In this document: positions 27,591 through 36,620 of the stretch, in pieces | How the letters are laid out: every line of letters starts with the position of its first letter | How positions within the stretch are numbered: position 1 is the first letter of the stretch | Source of the DNA: an uncultured Roseburia sp. | GTDB lineage: Bacteria; Bacillota; Clostridia; Lachnospirales; Lachnospiraceae | Direction of reading: 5' to 3' | Length of the DNA: 64,000 bases | NCBI GenBank assembly: GCA_947647505.1 | Contig: CANSKO010000013.1 | Coordinates: forward strand, 1-64,000 | Notes under the pieces: generated by a model | Database searches by the model: none | What the model saw: only the letters and a program-made list of their open reading frames with translations | Told to the model about the DNA's origin: nothing | Made by a program: the position numbers and the translations under genes

Positions 27591-27646
27591 CCGCAAGGCT
27601 CCCTTCCGCTGTTTTCTTTTTGGCAGGTATAAATTTTCACAACCGC

Positions 27647-28426
27647 CTAATCTTCTTCCTTATGAAGCGCCTGGTTCATCCTCGCTTCAATCCGGTTTGT
27701 CAGGCCAAGCCCAAACGCCTGCTCATTTTCCTTATATTGCAGCAGCGCGCGAAACATATAGACGTCTTCCGGCGTCGTCACTTTAATATTTCCACGATTT
27801 CCCATTACCATGTGCGCCTCGATGCCCTGACTGCGGATGATCGTACAGGCGTCTACCATGTTCTCATACTTTGCATCCTTCTTCCGCGCAGCGTCGTGCG
27901 CTGCAATAATGTCTTTCAGATAGAAGCTCTGCGGCGCCTGCGCCGCAAACGTTTCTTTCCGGTAAGGCACCCGTTCCACTTCTTCTCCGTTGCCGCTGAT
28001 CATAATCGTCTCAAAGCAGGGCGTGCAGGTAATGCCATTCCCGCTTTTTTTCACGCTTCGGATATTATTGCTGATAACCTCGTACGATACAAACGGACGC
28101 ACGCCGTCGTGAATCAGAACAATCGAGTCCTGGGGATTTTCACGTTCCGCCTCTTTAAGCGCATGATAAATAGAATCCTGCGCCGTCTTCCCTCCCGGCA
28201 CGACTTTTGCAACCTTATCTATCCGGTATTCTCCGATCAGCTCCTGCATATATGGAATATACTCTTCCAGCACGGAGAGGTAAATCTTATCGATTTTATT
28301 GTGGTATTGAAACAATTGCAGCGTATAGATGATGATCGGCTTTCCATCAATCTCCAGAAACTGCTTTGGTATGCCGGCGCCCATGCGCACGCCGCTTCCT
28401 CCGGCAAAAATAATCGCTATATTCAA
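27647..28426 (-). CDS. IspD/TarI-family cytidylyltransferase (probably alditol-phosphate)
   Basis: 259 residues. The nucleotide-binding loop is FAGGSGVRMGAGIPKQFL at the N-terminus; VLIHDGVRPFVS and GNRGNIKVTTPEDV are the other conserved parts. IspD makes CDP-methylerythritol, TarI makes CDP-ribitol; the folds are alike. Because it overlaps the glycerophosphotransferase gene by four bases and sits with a TagGH-like exporter and LicD, an alditol-phosphate role is more likely than isoprenoid synthesis. A TarJ-type reductase is not present in this window. Confidence 0.85.
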   Translation of the reverse strand: MNIAIIFAGGSGVRMGAGIPKQFLEIDGKPIIIYTLQLFQYHNKIDKIYLSVLEEYIPYMQELIGEYRIDKVAKVVPGGKTAQDSIYHALKEAERENPQDSIVLIHDGVRPFVSYEVISNNIRSVKKSGNGITCTPCFETIMISGNGEEVERVPYRKETFAAQAPQSFYLKDIIAAHDAARKKDAKYENMVDACTIIRSQGIEAHMVMGNRGNIKVTTPEDVYMFRALLQYKENEQAFGLGLTNRIEARMNQALHKEED

Positions 28427-30216
28427 GTCTCTTCACCTTCCTTTACCGCACATCCCAGCTTATAGTCACGGACATACCCTTCCGGCAGAAAATCCAGCGC
28501 CTTTCTGTGCGCATTCCGCTGTCTGACGCGTTCCAGATCCTCTACAATCTCTTCCGGAAGCTGGCCAAGCGCAATCCAGTCGATGACGCGGTCGGAGGCA
28601 TGGCTGTCAATATAGTCGAAATGCAGCTCGATATACCGTTCCACTTTTTCAAATTCAAAGTCCTTTTTCCGAAACGCTTCCAGAAGCTCCGCAAACGTAT
28701 AGCATACTTTTCCGGGCGCCGCTTCCTCATAGTCCCTGTGAAAGCCGCGGGAAAACGAATACTGAATCCTGTCATACGCATAAAACAGCATGGGCTTTCG
28801 CATCAGAGAATACTCAAAGATATTCGACGAATAATCCGTCACCAAAAGGTCTGTAATGTAAAACAGGTCATTGATATTGGGATATTTCCCCACATCCTGA
28901 AATTTATCCTTATACTTTTTATCAATCGGCGTCTTTCCTTTTACCCACGGATGCATCTTAAAGAGCACGACGTATTCATCGCCGCACGCGTCGTACAGCC
29001 CCTCAAAATCAATCCTTTCATATGGATAATAGGCAAACCGCTTTCCTTTCCCGCGATACGTCGGCGCAAAAAGCATCACCTTTTTCCCTTTGCAGATCGG
29101 ATATGCCTCATGCAGCTGCGCCGTCTTTTCTTTTCGATACGCCTCATCCAGATACTCGTCCATCCGCGGCATTCCCGTCGGCAGCACCTGCTCGTCATTG
29201 ATGCCCCAGACTTCTGAAAAGAACGGAGCAATTTCTTTTGACCCGGCAATGCCAAAGCTATACTGCCTGTGACACGACGCTGCGGGCGGCGCGCCCACAT
29301 GTCCCCAACGACTGTAGCCGGAAGCTTTAAAACCGGCGCCAGCATGCCAAAGCTGTATCAGCTTCGTATCCTCCGGCAATTTCAGCCAGTCAAAAATGGG
29401 CGCATGATCGTCCAGAAAGATTATGCCGCTCTGCGCAACCTTCTTTACAAGCGAAATCCAGCTCATTACGCTTTGCGGGCTTGACGCCGCAGAACGGGCG
29501 GAATAGAGAATACGATAATCCTTTTCCATGCCGCGTTCCTTCATGCGATCCGATACGGCTTTCAGGTTCGACGCAATCGTATCATTCTGCTCCGACATAA
29601 ACAAAATCGTGCGCTTTCTTCCCGACGCATACAATCCGCTGTAAAACGCATAAATTTTCCGAATGATATTTTTAGAGCTTCCCCATGTAACCTTAATGCT
29701 GTCCAGAAGCTGTATTTTGCCCCGCAGCGTTTTTTTGGAGGGAAAGCTGATGTCGCTTTTGGCCGCTGAGAGCACGCAGAACCGGAACGGCAGCGTATCC
29801 GTCTCCTCCTCCACAAAAAACGTAACCGTATAGGCCCTGTTTCTCATGGAATACAAAAATGTCCTGGAAAAATCCTGCATCTTTTCCAGTATCGACGTAT
29901 CCGTTTCACATTCCGCCATCTTGCAGTCATCCCGGCAGATTAAAATTCTGTATTCGCCGGAAGGAACGCAGACATTCTCGCCTCCGTTCGTAACATTCAG
30001 CTTCAGATGATATACGTCGTCTGTCACGCCAATGACCTGAAACATCGTGGGGGAATAATACATGGCGTCCACAGCGTAAAAGCAAAGCTCCCCCTCCCGT
30101 TCCCGCTCGCTTTTAAATTCCAGTCTGACATCCACATACAGAAAAATCCGCTCCCACCGGACGTCCGTTACAGCCGCCGTAATTCTCTTCTCTTCAATAT
30201 AACTTTCCATCGCCAT
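28423..30216 (-). CDS. CDP-glycerol glycerophosphotransferase-family polymerase (TagF/TarF-like)
   Basis: 597 residues. About 1-200 is a beta-rich extension; from about 215 comes the glycerophosphotransferase domain with IQLWHAGAGFKASGYSRWGH, FAPTYRGKGK, YVVLFKMHPWV and LVTDYSSNIFEYSLM. The last motif contains the conserved DYSS of the family. It transfers alditol phosphate units from CDP-activated donor to build or prime a teichoic-acid-like chain at the inner membrane face. Its partner gene for donor synthesis follows with a four-base overlap. A shorter family member is at 31805. Confidence 0.93.
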   Translation of the reverse strand: MAMESYIEEKRITAAVTDVRWERIFLYVDVRLEFKSEREREGELCFYAVDAMYYSPTMFQVIGVTDDVYHLKLNVTNGGENVCVPSGEYRILICRDDCKMAECETDTSILEKMQDFSRTFLYSMRNRAYTVTFFVEEETDTLPFRFCVLSAAKSDISFPSKKTLRGKIQLLDSIKVTWGSSKNIIRKIYAFYSGLYASGRKRTILFMSEQNDTIASNLKAVSDRMKERGMEKDYRILYSARSAASSPQSVMSWISLVKKVAQSGIIFLDDHAPIFDWLKLPEDTKLIQLWHAGAGFKASGYSRWGHVGAPPAASCHRQYSFGIAGSKEIAPFFSEVWGINDEQVLPTGMPRMDEYLDEAYRKEKTAQLHEAYPICKGKKVMLFAPTYRGKGKRFAYYPYERIDFEGLYDACGDEYVVLFKMHPWVKGKTPIDKKYKDKFQDVGKYPNINDLFYITDLLVTDYSSNIFEYSLMRKPMLFYAYDRIQYSFSRGFHRDYEEAAPGKVCYTFAELLEAFRKKDFEFEKVERYIELHFDYIDSHASDRVIDWIALGQLPEEIVEDLERVRQRNAHRKALDFLPEGYVRDYKLGCAVKEGEET

Positions 30217-30222
30217 AATTTT

Positions 30223-30981
30223 TTATTCCTTTTCTGATGAATCTTCTATAATCTCCTCATACAGTTTTGCAACTTCTTCAATATCGCCAAACTTCAGTAT
30301 CTTTCCCTGATCCAGAATCATCGCCTTGTTGCAGATCCTGCAAACCTGCTCCAGAGAATGCGATACAAACAATACCGTCGTGCCGCCCGCCATCATCCGT
30401 TTGATTTTCCGCTCACTCTTCTTCCGAAACCGTCCGTCCCCTACGGAAAGCACTTCGTCCAGAATCAAAATTTCCGGATCTGCAATCGTCGCAATGGAAA
30501 ATCCAAGTTTTGAGCGCATACCCGAAGAATAATTTTGAATCGGCACGTCAATAAACTTTTTCAGGCCCGAAAACTTTACGATTTCATCGTATTTTTCCTC
30601 CAGATATTGCTTGCTGTAGCCAAGCATGGAACCGTAGAGAAAAATATTTTCGCTTCCGGTATACTGCTTTTCAAACCCGGCGCCAAGCTCCAAAAGCGGC
30701 ACAATCTTCCCCCGGTGGGTGACCTTTCCTTCCGTCGGTTTAAACACGCCGGCAATGACTTTTAAAAGCGTGCTCTTTCCCGCCCCGTTCAGACCAAGTA
30801 TCCCAAGCCGGTCGCCCTTCTCCAGAGAAAAATTGATATCCTTCAAAGCCCAGAATTCATCTTCCTCTCTGGCGCCGCGCCGGAAGATGCGCGCGAGGAA
30901 ATCCTGATACGTTCCCCGTCCCTGCTGCCCAAGATTGAATTTAATGCCGATATTTTCTACAATTAACGTTTTTTTCCCCAT
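30223..30981 (-). CDS. ABC exporter ATP-binding protein (TagH/Wzt type, no C-terminal domain)
   Basis: 252 residues: Walker A GILGLNGAGKSTLL, signature YSSGMRSKLGFS, Walker B ILILDEVLSVGD. It ends soon after the ATPase core, so unlike the ATPases at 7774 and 40946 it lacks a glycan-binding extension. That is typical of teichoic-acid exporters which do not read a chain-end mark. It pairs with the permease at 30993, eleven bases upstream. Confidence 0.93.
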   Translation of the reverse strand: MGKKTLIVENIGIKFNLGQQGRGTYQDFLARIFRRGAREEDEFWALKDINFSLEKGDRLGILGLNGAGKSTLLKVIAGVFKPTEGKVTHRGKIVPLLELGAGFEKQYTGSENIFLYGSMLGYSKQYLEEKYDEIVKFSGLKKFIDVPIQNYSSGMRSKLGFSIATIADPEILILDEVLSVGDGRFRKKSERKIKRMMAGGTTVLFVSHSLEQVCRICNKAMILDQGKILKFGDIEEVAKLYEEIIEDSSEKE

Positions 30982-30992
30982 AACGCGCCTCC

Positions 30993-31766
30993 CTATATGG
31001 CCAGAATAAAGTCGTCCTGTTTCTTATAAAACATATAGGTCCCAATTACGGACAGTGCGACGCCATAGACGGCCGCCGTAAACAGGTAATTCCATTCCAT
31101 CGGTTTTCCCATCATTGCGTCCCGGAAATTTGTAATCACGCAAAACAGCGGATTGTATTTTAAAATCCATGCAAAGCCGCTTTTCATCAGTCGGTCCGGC
31201 ATATACATAATAGCACTCGTATACATAATCACCATCAGTATGACGTCCCAGAGATATTCCATATCGCGGAAAAATACGGAAATCGTCGCCAGAATCATGC
31301 CGCTGCCATACGTCAGCACGAATAAAACGGCAAACGGAACGAACGCGTACAGCATATGCATATTCGGGTACTGCCTGCAATAAATGCACAGCGGAATCAG
31401 CACAAGAAGCGAAATTCCCGTTATCACGTAATTAAACAAAATGCTGGACAGCGGATACAGATATTTCGGCACATACACTTTTTTTATCATCGACGCATTG
31501 GTGCGGATCGACCGGGCCGCAGACTTTGTGGAAGAAGCATAAAAGGTATACAGCAATCTGCCGCACAGGACATACAGCGGAAAATCCCGCTCTCCGCGGC
31601 CAAACAGCGTGCCAAAGACGATCGTCAGGACAATCGTCGATAACAGCGGTTCTAACAGCGACCAGACAATGCCCAGATAGGACTTTCGATACTTTAATTT
31701 GATTCCCCGTTTCACAAGCTCCAACAACAGACCTCTGCGTTTCCAAAATGCATTAAAATGTTCCAT
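30993..31766 (-). CDS. ABC-2 type exporter permease (TagG-like)
   Basis: 257 residues with six membrane segments and family stretches LKYRKSYLGIVWSLLEPLL at the N-terminus and LKYNPLFCVITNFRDAMM near the C-terminus. It forms the membrane channel for the ATPase at 30223 and probably exports the phosphodiester-linked polymer made by the two glycerophosphotransferases around it. Confidence 0.93.
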   Translation of the reverse strand: MEHFNAFWKRRGLLLELVKRGIKLKYRKSYLGIVWSLLEPLLSTIVLTIVFGTLFGRGERDFPLYVLCGRLLYTFYASSTKSAARSIRTNASMIKKVYVPKYLYPLSSILFNYVITGISLLVLIPLCIYCRQYPNMHMLYAFVPFAVLFVLTYGSGMILATISVFFRDMEYLWDVILMVIMYTSAIMYMPDRLMKSGFAWILKYNPLFCVITNFRDAMMGKPMEWNYLFTAAVYGVALSVIGTYMFYKKQDDFILAI

Positions 31767-31804
31767 ACAAACTCCTCACCTGGCCCTCTTTGGCCATTGG
31801 TCCC

Positions 31805-33073
31805 TTACTGACACTTTTGTTCCATACATGCGACAATCAAATCCGCCACGCGCTCCGCGGCCCCTCCGTCCTCTCTGGAACCCTTTTCCTGTAAAAAACG
31901 CTCCACCGCATTTCGATATGCCGCCGCATCAAAATTTAGAATCCGCTCTTCCATCTGATCGTTATCGGAGGCGATGGGAAACGGCGTTTCTGACAGCGGA
32001 TAGTACAATCCCCTGAGCTTCTGATACCGCGCGTAATCCGACGCGTAAACAAACGCCGGACGCCCTGTCAGAAGAAAATCAAACGCCGCGCTGGAATAAT
32101 CGGTAATCACCGCATCCGCCGCCGCCAGAAGCTCCTGTATATCGGCGTATTCCGTCACATCCACGCAGCCGCCGGCTTTTGTCCTTACAGACGCGCATTC
32201 TCTCATCCGCGGATGCAGACGCTGTAGGATCCGCCATTCCCCGCCAAACCGCCTCTCAAGGCTCTGTTTCAGTCTGCCGTAATCCAACGGCTGCTCCCAG
32301 TCGGCAAAATCATCCCGAAACGTAGGCACGTATAAAAGCAGCTTCACGCCGCTTTTGCCAATATACTGTTCCACGGCTTCCCTCGCCCGCTTCGCTCTTT
32401 CGTCAAAAAAAATGTCATTGCGCGGATGGCCGTATTCCAGCGTCTTGTCCACATTCCAAAACGCCTGTCTGTAAACGTCCGTTTCAAATTCGCTGTTGGA
32501 AATCCAATAGTCCGTATACTGCGCATTTTTCTGCGCCAGAACCGTCCAGTTTTTATCCTCCGTCAGATTTTTACAGTCGCCTTCTATTTTCTTTATCCCA
32601 AACGAGCCATGCCACATCTGAATATACGTCTGCCCGGGCTTTTTCAAAAGCCCCTGATTCAGATAATGCACCAGATGGTAATTTCCCGCCCACACGCCGG
32701 CCGTCGCATACTCACGCATTGCTTCCCTCGAGCCGTATTCCACAAGGCGCACCTGATCCGGAAACTGCGCGTTCTGCTCTTTCGCATCTTTTACCGTCCA
32801 GACAATGTCCAGTCCGCGCCCTTTTTTAAGCAGCGCCTCCGTCACATATTTTCCATTGCAGCCGTATCCCTTGCCCATATAGTTGTCAAAGACGATCTTA
32901 TACGGCTGCACCGCAAGGGCCGCAAGCTCTCTGTGATACGCGCGCGTATACCGCCTTTTTACAAAAAACGGCGTATGTTTCAGGCGATATACCTTATCCT
33001 CACCCCGAATTTCATATGCAATGATCCGTTTGGCCATCTGACGGACCCTTCTGACACAGGCATGCAACGTCAT
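31805..33073 (-). CDS. CDP-glycerol glycerophosphotransferase-family protein
   Basis: 422 residues with the domain motifs IQMWHGSFGIKKIEGD, YVPTFRDDFADW, LQRLHPRMRE and VITDYSSAAFDFLLTGRP. It lacks the N-terminal extension of the paralogue at 28423. In teichoic acid pathways a short enzyme often adds the first glycerol or ribitol phosphate and a longer one extends the chain; a similar split is plausible here. The ATG overlaps the stop of licD-like gene (ATGA). Confidence 0.93.
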   Translation of the reverse strand: MTLHACVRRVRQMAKRIIAYEIRGEDKVYRLKHTPFFVKRRYTRAYHRELAALAVQPYKIVFDNYMGKGYGCNGKYVTEALLKKGRGLDIVWTVKDAKEQNAQFPDQVRLVEYGSREAMREYATAGVWAGNYHLVHYLNQGLLKKPGQTYIQMWHGSFGIKKIEGDCKNLTEDKNWTVLAQKNAQYTDYWISNSEFETDVYRQAFWNVDKTLEYGHPRNDIFFDERAKRAREAVEQYIGKSGVKLLLYVPTFRDDFADWEQPLDYGRLKQSLERRFGGEWRILQRLHPRMRECASVRTKAGGCVDVTEYADIQELLAAADAVITDYSSAAFDFLLTGRPAFVYASDYARYQKLRGLYYPLSETPFPIASDNDQMEERILNFDAAAYRNAVERFLQEKGSREDGGAAERVADLIVACMEQKCQ

Positions 33074-33861
33074 TCACTCCTTTGATACGTCCGATAACTG
33101 TCATGTCCCGGCCGCCGCTTCTCTTTGGGCGGCAGCGTTTCATATGCTCCATATAACTGTTTCAGATACGCATGAATATCTCCCGGAATCAAAAACGGCT
33201 TCCCTTCAAAAGACACTTCTTTCAGAGGAAGCAAAAAGCTTCTTGGCATAACCTCCCTGGCATATCCCGCCACGCCAAACAGACTGCACAGATCTTCGCT
33301 GCTCTGATCGCTCCAGGCCGTCATAATCCTTTTCGTCACCCGCATATAAAAATCAAACAGCGCATTCGGCGTGACTTTTAAGATCACTTTGGAAATGCTG
33401 CGTATCCTCTTTCCTTTATTCTTGACCGGATTCCGATATTCAGACAGATAATAAATCAGGGAGCAGACCATCTGAATTCTGCGAAGAAATGCGCGCTTCG
33501 GCACGCCGTCAATCGGATGAATGTCAATCTTGGCCGTATTTTCATACCCATTCTGCGCATGGGCCGCATCGTACAGATAGCCGATCGGCGCTTCCGGAAT
33601 CAGATGATCCTCCACCGGAGAATACACAAAATCACCGATCCGTCTGCCCACCGCCTCCATCTGCGCCTCCATCTTCTCAAAATCCGACCGCAGCATAGCG
33701 ATATCCACGTCGTCATCCCACGGAATAAACCCCTGATGCCGGTACGCGCCCAATGCGCTCCCACCTACAAGAAAAAATGTAAGCTCCCGTTCCTTCGTAA
33801 ATTCCTGAAACGCAAGCAGCATCTCCATCAGCCGATGCTGCAGCCCTTCCAATTCTTTCAT
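33070..33861 (-). CDS. LicD-family phosphotransferase
   Basis: 263 residues from ATG at 33861 (AAGGA about 11 bases upstream); an ATG at 33873 is possible but has no spaced ribosome site. The signature FFLVGGSALGAYRHQGFIPWDDDVDIAMLR, cut here by its conserved G-G-S and DDDVD metal residues (about 32-60), is that of LicD nucleotidyltransferase-fold proteins, which attach phosphocholine or a related phospho-group to teichoic acid or glycans. It is the first gene after a good promoter, so it leads the teichoic-acid-like unit. Confidence 0.92.
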   Translation of the reverse strand: MKELEGLQHRLMEMLLAFQEFTKERELTFFLVGGSALGAYRHQGFIPWDDDVDIAMLRSDFEKMEAQMEAVGRRIGDFVYSPVEDHLIPEAPIGYLYDAAHAQNGYENTAKIDIHPIDGVPKRAFLRRIQMVCSLIYYLSEYRNPVKNKGKRIRSISKVILKVTPNALFDFYMRVTKRIMTAWSDQSSEDLCSLFGVAGYAREVMPRSFLLPLKEVSFEGKPFLIPGDIHAYLKQLYGAYETLPPKEKRRPGHDSYRTYQRSE

Positions 33862-33916
33862 CCTGTCAACCATCCTTTTACGCCCGATGGAAATTTACGC
33901 CACTGTTTCCCGCATG

Positions 33917-33945
33917 ATTATAGCATAAGCAAATTTCCCCGTCAA
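33917..33945 (-). promoter_or_regulatory. Sigma-A promoter for the licD-led unit
   Basis: On the minus strand TTGACG (33940-33945), a 17-base spacer and TATAAT (33917-33922), about 55 bases before the licD-like start. It should drive the leftward unit down to 26532. Confidence 0.85.
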
Positions 33946-34016
33946 TTTTCAAAGTATTTACTGCCCCGCGCATCATTGTGTTGTTGAGGTGGCGCGTGTG
34001 GTGTGATGCGGGCGGC

Positions 34017-34144
34017 GGAAGCGGCGCTGTCATGCATGCAGACACGCTTGCGCTCTATAAACCCGTAGCGGTTCTAAGTTCGAAAAAACCTCACTAAGAA
34101 CCGACGGGCTTATAACGGTCTTCCTGCATGACAGCGCCGCTTCC
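34017..34144. repeat. Long palindromic element, copy B (inverted relative to A and C)
   Basis: The arms 34017-34036 and 34125-34144 are perfect reverse complements over 20 bases, and weaker pairing continues outward to about 34000 and 34162. The core between them (34041-34121) is the reverse complement of the cores in A and C, nearly identical to that of C. The outer core stem keeps eleven pairs with one G-T. Unlike A and C, it lies upstream of a gene (about 70 bases before the licD promoter) and no gene stop adjoins it. The region 34145-34371 shows no convincing gene, only a short hydrophobic frame without family resemblance. Confidence 0.87.
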
Positions 34145-34371
34145 ACCTTGTCCGTATCATGCGATACGAATTTTGAAACAATGCTTCGCGCCCTCCCGCC
34201 CGTTCATCAGGATGGCGGCAAGCCTTTCTTTTATGGGCGCCCTGTCTGGTATGTCATGCGGTATGTTGTGCGTTTTACTCGCTTTTATGTTTCTGTTCTT
34301 CGGTCTTTTAGATCTGGTTCATACTTTTCTTTATTTGGAGAGGTCTTATTTTAATTTCATAATTTCTCCTT

Positions 34372-34405
34372 AGAAAAAATCCCCATCAAAAACTGACGGG
34401 GATTT
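34372..34405 (-). terminator. Rho-independent terminator ending the RhuM-island transcript
   Basis: On the minus strand AAATCCCC (34398-34405) pairs with GGGGATTT (34377-34384 side), with further pairing inward, and a run of six T follows. It would stop leftward transcription from the island. Between 34406 and 34509 there is only AT-rich sequence. Confidence 0.8.
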
Positions 34406-34509
34406 ATGAACGGACTATACTACTTATATCCCACCTGTATAGCAAGTGGCAAAATTACATATTGTGCTTCTTATTACCCTGTCATATGACAAATGGCAAA
34501 CATTTACAT

Positions 34510-34749
34510 TTATCCATAGTATAACAGAATTATAAGAAAACGCAACCATTTTTTGTCTGTGAATGCCTCTCTTCCGCAATTGGTTTGGAAAGCGGCGCTA
34601 TGTACTTTTATTATTTCCAAAAGCTTTAAAATTACCATATATTTTTTCTTCTTTTTGCTTCTGCTGACCGCCTTTGCAGGCGTTAATTCTGGCGGTATCA
34701 AATTATCCTTAATGGCATTCGTAGCTTCTATCCACTTCTTTGGTGACAT
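34510..34749 (-). CDS. Short hypothetical frame in the AT-rich island, possibly a gene remnant
   Basis: 79 residues, strongly basic in the middle, with a proline-rich LIPPELTPAKA stretch. The same frame is open for about 20 further codons upstream with protein-like sequence but no start, which suggests the tail of a decayed gene. No family recognised. GGAG lies too far (about 14 bases) from the ATG to be convincing. Confidence 0.3.
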   Translation of the reverse strand: MSPKKWIEATNAIKDNLIPPELTPAKAVSRSKKKKKYMVILKLLEIIKVHSAAFQTNCGREAFTDKKWLRFLIILLYYG

Positions 34750-34893
34750 TATAAATGCGTTTGCTCCTGCCTGTTTCTCATCCAGTTTTGAATAACCGCT
34801 GTTGGTTTTTGTGAGAAAGCATTACAACCACCACAAAATGCGGCATGCTATTGCATAATTAATTATATTTCCCACTATTACAGCTCTATAAAT

Positions 34894-35934
34894 CTACTTT
34901 GATTTTTCTTCCATTTCAATTAAAAACTTATCATAATCAGACATAAATATTCGGTCTTGCACAACACGATACTTTTCAAATTCTGTCTCCGCATAAAGTT
35001 TTGCTTGTTCTGCACTAATTTTACCAGCGTCCGTAAGTATCTCATTTCCGTTAAATTCCAGAAATCCATCCAGCCGCTTTGCCCAGTCTTCCATACTCAT
35101 AGGAATTTGACGTTCAGTCTGTAGCTCTGCATAATCAAGATACAAAGACACAATTCTTTCCATATAAGACATCTCTTCATCACTCAAATAATTTTTGGCA
35201 ATTGAAACATCCGTTTTTACAATTTTTCCATTTGGAGCTGATTCCCATGTCATCAATCCCATATGCTCTTTTTCTGCATTAGCTCGTTCGACGATAAGTT
35301 CTGCCGCTGTATGCCTATGAACAGCCCAATGCATTTTGTTCTGCACTGTCTGAAAAAATTGTCTGGTAATTTTAGCATCTTTGTCATAGTCAAAAGCCGT
35401 AGCATAGAGGTCGGTAACTTTTTGATAAAATTTGCGCTCAGAGAGACGTATCTCACGAATATTCTGTAGCTGCCGTTCAAAATATTCATCTGTAAACATA
35501 TGCCCTTTTTTCAACCGTTCTTTATCCATAGTCCAGCCCTGGATCGTATAATCCTTAACAATTTGTCCTGACCATTTACGAAAATGGACTGCACGGTCAT
35601 TGTTTACCTTAAAACCAATCGCAATTATCATCTGTAAATTATAATGGGAGACTTCACGGCTCACCTGCCTTGAGCCTTCAGCTTGAACTATTCGGAATTT
35701 CCGAATAGTTGCTGATTTAGTAAGTTCTCTATCTCCATATATTTTTTTAATATGTTCATTTATTGTCGGCAAACTAACATTATAAAGCTGCGCCATCATT
35801 TTCTGTGTCAGCCATATATTTTCATCCTCATAACGCATTTCCATACTTTCATCCGTATCTCCAACAGCAGCAACATACGTCAAATACTCAGCTGTTGAAC
35901 TATGAATGGTTACATCAACTTTCTTTTTTGCCAT
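34894..35934 (-). CDS. RhuM-family protein
   Basis: 346 residues matching the RhuM/virulence-RhuM family (PF13310 type) along its length: IWLTQKMMAQLYNVSLPTINEHIKK resembles a helix-turn-helix; SHYNLQMIIAIGFKVNN and FRKWSGQIVKDYTIQGW are the family's core. The biochemical role is not firmly known; members are scattered on genomic islands and mobile elements, sometimes near restriction systems. Base composition is clearly more AT-rich than the glycan genes on both sides, and palindromes B and C flank the segment in opposite orientation, both pointing to acquisition by transfer. Confidence 0.92.
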   Translation of the reverse strand: MAKKKVDVTIHSSTAEYLTYVAAVGDTDESMEMRYEDENIWLTQKMMAQLYNVSLPTINEHIKKIYGDRELTKSATIRKFRIVQAEGSRQVSREVSHYNLQMIIAIGFKVNNDRAVHFRKWSGQIVKDYTIQGWTMDKERLKKGHMFTDEYFERQLQNIREIRLSERKFYQKVTDLYATAFDYDKDAKITRQFFQTVQNKMHWAVHRHTAAELIVERANAEKEHMGLMTWESAPNGKIVKTDVSIAKNYLSDEEMSYMERIVSLYLDYAELQTERQIPMSMEDWAKRLDGFLEFNGNEILTDAGKISAEQAKLYAETEFEKYRVVQDRIFMSDYDKFLIEMEEKSK

Positions 35935-35948
35935 CTAATCCTCCACAA

Positions 35949-36242
35949 TCATTTTATCTTCATATTTCTTATTTCGATTTTTCCACCAGAAGTATTTTTC
36001 CTTCTTAGTAAAAATTTAATTTCTTTTAAGAATTTCCACTCTGACACATCTCCTCCAAATTCAGACAAAGGTATCGTATAACATTCCCAATCTGAAGATG
36101 TTACAATCTTTTTACGAACATCTCTGTTTTTCAATCTGCATTCTACTTCTATATTCGATATACCATCAGTAGCTTTTAACTCAAACACAATCCTTTTCTG
36201 CATGACTAATAAATAATAGTTTCTTATTTGACATCTTTTCAT
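35949..36242 (-). CDS. Small hypothetical protein resembling the C-terminal beta domain of surface-glycan enzymes
   Basis: 97 residues. The stretch from about 25 on looks like one beta-sandwich domain (SDWECYTIPLSEFGG, then KEIKFLLRRKN and IEIRNMKIK), similar to small carbohydrate-binding-like domains found at the ends of glycosidases or glycosyltransferases. A free-standing 97-residue copy is unusual and could be the 3' remnant of a larger gene. It lies 14 bases upstream of rhuM on the same strand, so it may be co-transcribed. Confidence 0.4.
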   Translation of the reverse strand: MKRCQIRNYYLLVMQKRIVFELKATDGISNIEVECRLKNRDVRKKIVTSSDWECYTIPLSEFGGDVSEWKFLKEIKFLLRRKNTSGGKIEIRNMKIK

Positions 36243-36348
36243 TCCTCTGCTACATCAAGAGCGCCATACATCAACAGTCCCAACTCCCTCTTTACCTCTG
36301 CGATATATGCGGTATGCACTCCTTAATCATTTTATATACCCCGCCCCT

Positions 36349-36504
36349 TCAGCTTATACACTCCGCTCTCTTAACGATATTATCAAGCGGCGCTTTACCT
36401 TCACCCTCGCCAAACTCCACTTTTACGCAGATTACGCTGTCTTTTTTTAACCGTTTATAACTTTGTGGAACCTTCCTGCGATAATAAAAAGAAAAAGAAT
36501 GCAT
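36349..36504 (-). CDS. Possible 51-residue small protein or remnant
   Basis: A frame from ATG at 36504 to TGA at 36349 encodes 51 residues with protein-like composition (SYKRLKKDSVICVKVEFG, then KAPLDNIVKR). No ribosome site is visible before the ATG. It is in line with the small gene and rhuM downstream. The rest of 36243-36620 holds no other coding signal; an ATGCAT repeat at 36499-36512 lies at its start. Confidence 0.25.
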   Translation of the reverse strand: MHSFSFYYRRKVPQSYKRLKKDSVICVKVEFGEGEGKAPLDNIVKRAECIS

Positions 36505-36620
36505 AAATGCATACTATGATAAAATATGATAACCCCCAGAAAACAAAAGAAAAAAGAATTGCCAAAACCTATACCATCCACCCTTCACAGAAACTCCAAC
36601 CGCCACGCCAACGCCTCGGC

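Noticed and set aside
27647-28426. Assigning this gene as the housekeeping ispD
   Set aside because: Sequence alone allows it, but overlap with a glycerophosphotransferase gene and the exporter context favour an alditol-phosphate role.
34128-34373. Plus-strand 81-residue frame with a hydrophobic stretch beside palindrome B
   Set aside because: It starts inside the palindrome arm, lacks a ribosome site and matches nothing recognised; its neighbour in another phase is equally open.
34553-34795. Plus-strand 80-residue hydrophobic frame
   Set aside because: Opposite to a more protein-like minus frame, and AT-rich sequence makes hydrophobic frames by chance.
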